DNA of 64,000 nucleotides from Intestinimonas massiliensis (ex Afouda et al. 2020) (GTDB lineage: Bacteria > Bacillota > Clostridia > Oscillospirales > Oscillospiraceae). Below the pieces are notes generated by a model, which saw only the letters and a list, made by a program, of their open reading frames with translations, did not search any database and was not told the DNA's origin. Each line of letters starts with the position of its first letter. Positions within the stretch are counted from its first letter, which is position 1. Location: assembly GCF_001244995.1 (NCBI RefSeq), contig NZ_LN869529.1, positions 2,064,957 through 2,128,956 on the forward strand. The letters run 5' to 3'. Shown piece after piece: positions 58,624-64,000 of this stretch. The translations under genes and the position numbers were made by a program.

Positions 58624-61185
58624 TCACGCCTTCTTTTTGCGGTAGGGGGTGTCCTCCAGGGGGAGGGCGGTGCGGAAGTTCCCGTCGTAATGGTAATAGG
58701 CAAGCTGTACCGCCGGCGGGGTGGGGATGGAGCAGATCTCCCCGATGCCCTTGGCGCCGCAGGCCAGCGGGTCGTGGTTCTTCTCCACGATGACCGCCTG
58801 CACCGGTGGAGTCTGGTTGGCCCGGAAAAGGCCCAGGGAGGCGTACACCGCCTTGGGGCGGCCGTTCTCCAGCGGAAAATCCTCGGTGAGGGAGTAGCCC
58901 AGGCTCATGACCACGCCCCCTTCGATCTGGCCCTCCACGCTGACCGGGTTGACTGCCCGGCCCACGTCGTGGGCGGCGATCACCCGCGCCACCTTCCCCT
59001 CGGCGTCCAGCTCCACCAGATGGGTGGCGTAGCCATAGGCGATGTGGCTGACGGGGTGCTCCTTGGGGGAGCCCAGCTTGTCGGTGATGCCGGTGTATTC
59101 GGCGTGGAAGTCCACTCCCTCCACGTCGGCCAGAGTGCGCCCTCCGGCCAGAGCGGCGCTGAGCTCCACGGCGGCGCGGCGGGTGGCCTCACCGGTAAAC
59201 AGGGTCTGCCGGGAGGCAGTGGTGTTGCCCGAGTTGGGGGCGATGGAGGTGTCGGGGGCATCCCACACCACCTGCTCCGGGGGCAGGCCGGTGGTCTCGC
59301 AGACGATCTGGCAGGTGACGGTGCCCATGCCCTGGCCGATGCAGGCGGCGGAGGTGCGGATATGGACCGCGCCCTTCTCCACGTGGAGGGTACAGCGGCC
59401 GGTGTCGGGGATGCCCACGCCCAGGCCGGAATTCTTCATGGCGCAGGCGATGCCCGCCTTGGGGTTGGCCTCGTAGTAGGGCCGCACGGCGTCTAGCGTC
59501 TCCACCAGGGCGGTGCCCGCGTCGGCGATCTGGCCGTTGGGGAGGGTCTGGCCGGGTCGGATGGCGTTGCGGTAGCGGATCTCAAAGGGGGAGATGCCCA
59601 CCTGCTCGGCCAGCAGGTTCAGGTTGCACTCGGCGGCAAAGACGCTCTGGGTGACGCCGAAGCCCCGGAAGGCTCCGCAGGGGGGATTGTTGGTGTAGTA
59701 GGCCTTGCCGTCGATGTCGATGTCCTGGTAGTTATAGGGCCCGGCGGCGTGGGTGCAGGCCCGTTGGAGCACCGGTCCGCCCAGGGAGGCGAAGGCTCCG
59801 GTATCAGTGAGCAGGACGGCCTTCATGGCGGTCAGAATGCCGTTTTCGTCGCAGCCGGTGGTAATCTCCATCTCAAAGCCGTGGCGCTTGGGGTGGCAGA
59901 GCATGGACTCCTTGCGGCTCCAGCAGACCTTGACCGGCCGCTGGGTCAGCAGGGCCAGGATGGCGGCGTGGTGCTGGACGGACATGTCCTCCTTGCCGCC
60001 GAAGCCCCCGCCCACGGACTTGGCCGCCACCCGCACCAGGTCGGGGTTGAGGCCGGTGGCATCGGCGCACTCCCGCTTGGTCTGGTAGATGCCCTGGTCG
60101 GCGGACCAGATCACCACCCCGCCCTTCTCCGGCGCGGCCACGGCGCACTCCGGCTCCAGGAAGGCGTGCTCGGTGGGAGGGGTGTGGTATTTCCGGGTCA
60201 CCACATATTTGGACTGCCTCAGCTTCTCCTCGGCGTTGCCGCGAACCAGATGCTCGTGGGTGAGCAGATTGCCGTCGGGCTGGATCTGCGGAGCGCCGGG
60301 GGCCATGGCCTCCTGGATGGAGAGCACCGGCTGGAGCACCTCGTATTCGATCCTCACCAGGGCCCGGGCCTGGTTGAGGAGCTCGGGCGTGTCGGCGGCG
60401 ATGAGGACGATGGGGTCCCCGCAGAAGTGGACCTCCTCCCCCACCGGCACCAGCACCCACTGGTCCCGCTTGAGGTGCCCCACCTTGACCTGGCCGGGCA
60501 GCTCGGCGGCGGTGAGCACCGCCCGCACCCCGGGCAGGGCCCTGGCCTCGGCCGTGTCAATGGACTTGACGATGGCTCTGGGGTACTCCGAGCGTACCGC
60601 TCCGCCGTGGAGCATGCCCGGCAGGTGGATGTCGTCGGTGTACTCGGCCACGCCCAGAGCCTTGTCCGGAGCGTCCACCCGGGGCAGGTTCTCCCCCACC
60701 CGGCCGGAGAAGTCCTCGTGGGGGACGGCCTCCCCCTCCCGGAAGATCCGGGCGGCCAGGAGCACGGCGTCCTCAATCTTCTTGTAGCCGGTGCAGCGGC
60801 AGATATTGTTGCGCAGGGCGAAGCGGACCTCCTCCCGGCTGGGGTCCGGGCTGGCGTCGATCAGGCCCTTGGCGCTCATGACCATACCGGGGGTGCAGAA
60901 GCCGCACTGGACCGCGCCGCAGTGGGTGAAGGCATAGGCGTACACGTCCTTCTCCCGCTCGGTGAGGCCCTCGCAGGTGATGACGCTCCTGCCCTCCATT
61001 TTGGAGGTCTTCTGGACACAGGCCTTTGTGGCTTTGCCGTCGATGAGGATGGTGCAGGTGCCGCACGCGCCCTCGGAACAGCCGTTCTTCACCGAGGTGA
61101 GCAGCAGCTCCTCCCGCAAAAAGGTGATGAGCTTTTCCTCTTTGTCTGTGGATACCGATTTGCCGTTTACCGTAAAGGTGAACAT
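58624..61185 (-). CDS. xdh: Selenium-dependent xanthine dehydrogenase (molybdenum hydroxylase, fused Fe-S and Mo domains)
   Basis: An 853-residue hydroxylase. The N-terminal about 155 residues hold two [2Fe-2S] clusters (GCSEGACGTCTILIDG, CGFCTPGMV, NNICRCTGY). The molybdenum-cofactor domains follow with VGGGFGGKED, PPCGAFRGFG, and the catalytic Glu in AKGIGEICSIPTPP. Length and fusion match the Se-dependent XDH family, where selenium is a labile Mo ligand, not selenocysteine; no in-frame TGA is used. No FAD subunit gene is nearby. It hydroxylates purines such as hypoxanthine or xanthine, or reduces urate. The ATG at 61185 follows aaaggagg. Confidence 0.93.
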   Translation of the reverse strand: MFTFTVNGKSVSTDKEEKLITFLREELLLTSVKNGCSEGACGTCTILIDGKATKACVQKTSKMEGRSVITCEGLTEREKDVYAYAFTHCGAVQCGFCTPGMVMSAKGLIDASPDPSREEVRFALRNNICRCTGYKKIEDAVLLAARIFREGEAVPHEDFSGRVGENLPRVDAPDKALGVAEYTDDIHLPGMLHGGAVRSEYPRAIVKSIDTAEARALPGVRAVLTAAELPGQVKVGHLKRDQWVLVPVGEEVHFCGDPIVLIAADTPELLNQARALVRIEYEVLQPVLSIQEAMAPGAPQIQPDGNLLTHEHLVRGNAEEKLRQSKYVVTRKYHTPPTEHAFLEPECAVAAPEKGGVVIWSADQGIYQTKRECADATGLNPDLVRVAAKSVGGGFGGKEDMSVQHHAAILALLTQRPVKVCWSRKESMLCHPKRHGFEMEITTGCDENGILTAMKAVLLTDTGAFASLGGPVLQRACTHAAGPYNYQDIDIDGKAYYTNNPPCGAFRGFGVTQSVFAAECNLNLLAEQVGISPFEIRYRNAIRPGQTLPNGQIADAGTALVETLDAVRPYYEANPKAGIACAMKNSGLGVGIPDTGRCTLHVEKGAVHIRTSAACIGQGMGTVTCQIVCETTGLPPEQVVWDAPDTSIAPNSGNTTASRQTLFTGEATRRAAVELSAALAGGRTLADVEGVDFHAEYTGITDKLGSPKEHPVSHIAYGYATHLVELDAEGKVARVIAAHDVGRAVNPVSVEGQIEGGVVMSLGYSLTEDFPLENGRPKAVYASLGLFRANQTPPVQAVIVEKNHDPLACGAKGIGEICSIPTPPAVQLAYYHYDGNFRTALPLEDTPYRKKKA

Positions 61186-61228
61186 GTCGGGCCCTCCTTT
61201 TGTCCGGACGTATGCTTCCGTTGCCTCT

Positions 61229-61257
61229 AGCTTAACACCGAAAATACACAAAGGCAA
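61229..61257 (-). promoter_or_regulatory. Candidate promoter of xdh
   Basis: On the minus strand TTGCCT (61252-61257) and TAAGCT (61229-61234) with a 17-base spacer. Moderate match only. Confidence 0.4.
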
Positions 61258-61280
61258 GGAAAGAACATCCGTCAAAATTA

Positions 61281-61390
61281 CCAAAAATCTAAAAAACTTT
61301 TTGGTGTAACAAAAATTTTTTAGTTTACCCCTTGACTTGCGGCGCAGGCGTGTTATGATAGGGCCAGAACGAACCAGAAAATTTTTTAGG
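61281..61390. promoter_or_regulatory. A/T operator-like elements between xdh and ygeX
   Basis: An inverted repeat ACCAAAAA/TTTTTGGT pairs 61281-61288 with 61299-61306. The 17 bases at 61312-61328 equal those at 53766-53782 near ssnA, and a related AAAATTTTTTAG lies at 61379-61390, after the ygeX -10. Sites on both sides of the promoter suggest a repressor acting by occlusion or looping. Confidence 0.6.
61333..61360 (+). promoter_or_regulatory. Promoter of ygeX
   Basis: TTGACT (61333-61338) and TATGAT (61355-61360) separated by 16 bases, four bases after the 17-bp shared motif. Confidence 0.75.
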
Positions 61391-61419
61391 TCTCATGATG
61401 ATTGGGAGGAGACGACGGC

Positions 61420-62634
61420 ATGAGAGAGCAAATCCGGTGGACCGACAACCATATGCCACCCAGCGGGGACCGGCAGTTGGAGATCATGTCCCTGGCCAAT
61501 GTGGCCAAGGCGCGGTTTTTCCACAGCAGCTTTCCCCAGTACAGCGTGACCCCCCTGGCCCGGCTGGACGGCATGGCCCGCTACCTGGGGCTGGCCGGGC
61601 TGTTTGTAAAGGACGAATCCTTCCGGTTTGGTCTGAACGCCTTCAAGGTGCTGGGCGGCTCCTTCGCCATGGCCCGCTACATCGCCCAGCAGATGGGCCG
61701 GGACGTGTCCGAGATGACCTATGACTACCTGACCAGCGACCGGCTGAAGCAGGCGTTCGGCCAGGCCACCTTCTTCACCGCCACCGACGGCAACCACGGC
61801 CGGGGCGTGGCCTGGGCGGCCAACAAGCTGGGGCAGAAGGCCGTGGTACATATGCCCAAGGGCAGCTCCCGGGCCCGGTTCGACAACATCGCCCGCGAGG
61901 GCGCCGCCGTCACCATCGAGGCGGTCAACTACGACGCGTGCGTGCGCATGGCCGCCGCAGAGGCCGCGGGGACCGAGCACGGCGTCATCGTGCAGGATAC
62001 CGCCTGGGACGGCTACGAGGAGATCCCCTCCTGGATCATGCAGGGTTACGGCACCATGGCCAGCGAGAGTGCCGACCAGCTCCGGCAGATGGGAATCAAC
62101 CGGCCCACCCACGTGTTCGTCCAGGCGGGAGTCGGGTCCCTGGCCGGCGCGGTCATCGGATACTACACCAACCTTTTTCCCAACGATCCTCCCAAGTTCG
62201 TGGTGATGGAGGCCCGGGCGGCCGACTGCCTCTACCGGGGGGCCCTGGCCGGGGACGGAGCACCCCGGATCGTGGAGGGCGATCTCCAGACCATCATGGC
62301 CGGGTTGGCCTGCGGCGAGCCCAACACCCTGTCCTGGGACATCCTGCGCAACCACACCACCGCCTTTGTCTCCTGCCCCGACTGGGTCAGCGCACGGGGG
62401 ATGCGGATGCTGGGCGTACCGGTGAAGGGGGACCCGGTGGTCATCTCCGGCGAGTCCGGTGCGGTGGGCATGGGTCTCATCGCCGCTCTGATGGAGACCG
62501 ACGAGTACCGGGACCTGCGGGACGTCATCGGGCTGGACCGCTTCAGCCAGGTGCTGCTGTTCTCCACCGAGGGCAACACCGACCCCATGAAATTCCGCAA
62601 AGTGCTCTGGGATGGGGAGTACCCCACCGTATAA
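61420..62634 (+). CDS. ygeX: Diaminopropionate ammonia-lyase
   Basis: A 404-residue PLP enzyme of fold type II that converts 2,3-diaminopropionate to pyruvate and ammonia. The PLP lysine is in [15 protein letters not shown] and the phosphate loop appears around ESGAVGMGL. In urate-degrading gut bacteria ygeX is a signature gene of the purine cluster, where 2,3-diaminopropionate is proposed as intermediate. The ATG at 61420 follows gggagga. ygeY starts 46 bases downstream. Confidence 0.95.
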   Translation: MREQIRWTDNHMPPSGDRQLEIMSLANVAKARFFHSSFPQYSVTPLARLDGMARYLGLAGLFVKDESFRFGLNAFKVLGGSFAMARYIAQQMGRDVSEMTYDYLTSDRLKQAFGQATFFTATDGNHGRGVAWAANKLGQKAVVHMPKGSSRARFDNIAREGAAVTIEAVNYDACVRMAAAEAAGTEHGVIVQDTAWDGYEEIPSWIMQGYGTMASESADQLRQMGINRPTHVFVQAGVGSLAGAVIGYYTNLFPNDPPKFVVMEARAADCLYRGALAGDGAPRIVEGDLQTIMAGLACGEPNTLSWDILRNHTTAFVSCPDWVSARGMRMLGVPVKGDPVVISGESGAVGMGLIAALMETDEYRDLRDVIGLDRFSQVLLFSTEGNTDPMKFRKVLWDGEYPTV

Positions 62635-62680
62635 ATCTGTGGTACAATTAAAATTGATACGATCAATGGAGGGCTTTCAA

Positions 62681-64000
62681 ATGGACTTTGAGAAAATCAA
62701 GGCGGCTGCCGCAGGCTACAGCGCCGACATGAACCGTTTCCTCCGCGCCATGATCTCCCATCCCAGCGAGAGCTGCGAGGAGAAGGAGGTCGTGGCCTGC
62801 ATCCGATCCGAGATGGAGAAGCTGGGCTACGACAAGGTGGAAGTGGACGGCCTGGGCAACGTCATCGGCTGGATGGGCGAAGGCGACAAGATCATCGCCA
62901 TCGACTCCCACATCGACACCGTGGGCGTCGGCAACCGCGGCAACTGGACCCACGACCCCTACGAGGGCTACGAGGACGACGCGGTGATCTACGGCCGCGG
63001 CGGCTCCGACCAGGAGGGCGGCATGGCCTCCGCCGTTTACGGCGCCAAGATCATGAAGGATCTGGGCCTCATCCCCGCCGGCTACCGGATCATGGTGGTG
63101 GGCTCCGTGCAGGAGGAGGACTGCGACGGCATGTGCTGGCAGTACATCGTCAACCAGTTCTTCCCCGCCAACCGCATCCAGAAGGAGCAGGTGGAATTCG
63201 TCATCTCCACCGAGCCCACCGACGGCGGCATCTACCGCGGCCACCGGGGCCGCATGGAGATCCGGGTGGACGTGAAGGGCGTGTCCTGCCACGGCTCCGC
63301 CCCCGAGCGGGGCGACAACGCCATCTACAAGATGGCCGACATTCTCCAGGATGTCCGCGCCCTCAACGAAAACCCCGCCGACGACACCGTGGAGATCAAG
63401 GGCCTGGTAAAAATGCTGGACCCCAAGTACAACCCCGAGCACTACGAGGACGCCCGCTTCCTGGGCCGGGGCACCTGCACCACCTCTCAGATTTTTTACA
63501 CCTCTCCCAGCCGCTGCGCCGTGGCCGACTCCTGCGCCATCTCCATCGACCGCCGCATGACCGCCGGCGAGACCTGGGACTCCTGTCTCCAGGAGATCCG
63601 GGACCTGCCCAGCGTGAAGAAGTATGGCCAGGACGTATCCGTGTCCATGTATATGTACGACCGGCCCTCCTGGACTGGCGAGGTATATGAGACCGAGTGC
63701 TACTTCCCCACCTGGATCAACAAGGCCAGCGCCGCCCATGTCCAGGCCCTGGCCGACGCCCACCACGCCCTGTTCGGCGCGGAGCGCATCGGCCATGCCG
63801 ACGCCGATCCCGCCCGGGACGCCATGCACCTGCGCGCCGGCCGCCCCCTCACCGACAAGTGGACCTTCTCCACCAACGGCGTGGCCATCCAGGGCCGGTA
63901 CGGCATTCCCTGCGTGGGCTTCGGCCCCGGCGCCGAAAGCCAGGCTCACGCCCCCAACGAGATCACCTGGAAGCAGGACCTGGTGACCTGCGCCGCCCTG
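62681..64000 (+). CDS. ygeY: YgeY-family M20 hydrolase (selenium-metabolism-linked), runs off window
   Basis: At least 440 residues of an M20-type metal hydrolase; no stop codon before the window edge, so the C-terminus is missing by probably only a few residues. Metal motifs are [31 protein letters not shown] and [11 protein letters not shown]. YgeY members accompany ygeX and act on an open-chain purine-ring product. The ATG at 62681 has ggaggg. A possible internal extended -10 (TGG-TACAAT) lies at 62640-62648. Confidence 0.93.
   Translation, partial: MDFEKIKAAAAGYSADMNRFLRAMISHPSESCEEKEVVACIRSEMEKLGYDKVEVDGLGNVIGWMGEGDKIIAIDSHIDTVGVGNRGNWTHDPYEGYEDDAVIYGRGGSDQEGGMASAVYGAKIMKDLGLIPAGYRIMVVGSVQEEDCDGMCWQYIVNQFFPANRIQKEQVEFVISTEPTDGGIYRGHRGRMEIRVDVKGVSCHGSAPERGDNAIYKMADILQDVRALNENPADDTVEIKGLVKMLDPKYNPEHYEDARFLGRGTCTTSQIFYTSPSRCAVADSCAISIDRRMTAGETWDSCLQEIRDLPSVKKYGQDVSVSMYMYDRPSWTGEVYETECYFPTWINKASAAHVQALADAHHALFGAERIGHADADPARDAMHLRAGRPLTDKWTFSTNGVAIQGRYGIPCVGFGPGAESQAHAPNEITWKQDLVTCAAL

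Noticed and set aside
58624-61185. Selenocysteine in the selenium-dependent xanthine dehydrogenase
   Set aside because: The frame has no internal TGA; in this family selenium is a labile non-selenocysteine ligand.

Overview
The window is a GC-rich stretch of a strictly anaerobic, probably gut-dwelling Firmicute. The closest fit is the Oscillospiraceae type (Flavonifractor/Pseudoflavonifractor-like), judged from gene content only. Supporting signs are the spoVB-mazG-hup-rqcP gene order, a trimeric NADH-linked [FeFe]-hydrogenase, RNase Y, TRAP transport, 2-oxoacid:ferredoxin oxidoreductase and an anaerobic purine-degradation cluster. No rRNA, tRNA, CRISPR array or intact transposase was seen. 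The final gene (ygeY-like) runs off the right edge.

Layout. 0-5 kb (minus): HtrA-type protease, two-component pair and CDF metal transporter; the kinase 3' end is duplicated around a 165-bp chain of hairpins. 5-12 kb (minus): RqcP, HU, MazG and a SpoVB-like flippase, then an amidohydrolase with purine nucleoside phosphorylase, then a secreted beta-helix protein. 12-20.3 kb (minus): a large hydrogen-metabolism locus. It combines the HydABC catalytic subunits with a putative sensory [FeFe]-hydrogenase, two small HATPase proteins, two DRTGG-like proteins and a PHP protein. 20.5-23.4 kb (plus): serC, serA and a gamma-carbonic-anhydrase-like gene. 23.4-27 kb (minus): a GntR-regulated ABC exporter, an XRE regulator and gap. 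27-37 kb: a degenerate histidine-kinase-like protein, flavoprotein, two signal peptidases, an SbcD/AAA pair whose AAA gene is broken by a copied gap fragment, YmdB-like phosphoesterase, PPC protein, nitroreductase and RNase Y. 37.4-48.5 kb (plus): an IclR-led catabolic island with four-subunit 2-oxoacid:ferredoxin oxidoreductase, ketopantoate-reductase-like enzyme, TRAP transporter, CoA-transferase and a SLC13-like carrier. 48.5-53 kb: dCMP deaminase-like, zinc-ribbon membrane protein, MnmE, a DnaA-box-like cluster and an FAD protein. 53-64 kb: a YheO-like regulator, ssnA, ygfK, selenium-dependent xanthine dehydrogenase, ygeX and ygeY, i.e. anaerobic purine/urate breakdown.

How it fits together: oxoacid oxidation (por island), GAPDH and purine catabolism would feed reduced ferredoxin and NADH to the confurcating HydABC hydrogenase, which disposes of electrons as H2. 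The most notable non-coding signals are: a promoter followed by a strong intrinsic terminator in the leader of ssnA; a 17-bp A/T motif shared by the two divergent purine-gene promoters; a twofold-repeated hairpin/palindrome unit in the por leader; the hairpin-array insertion behind the kinase gene; and the 84-bp gap fragment inside the AAA gene.
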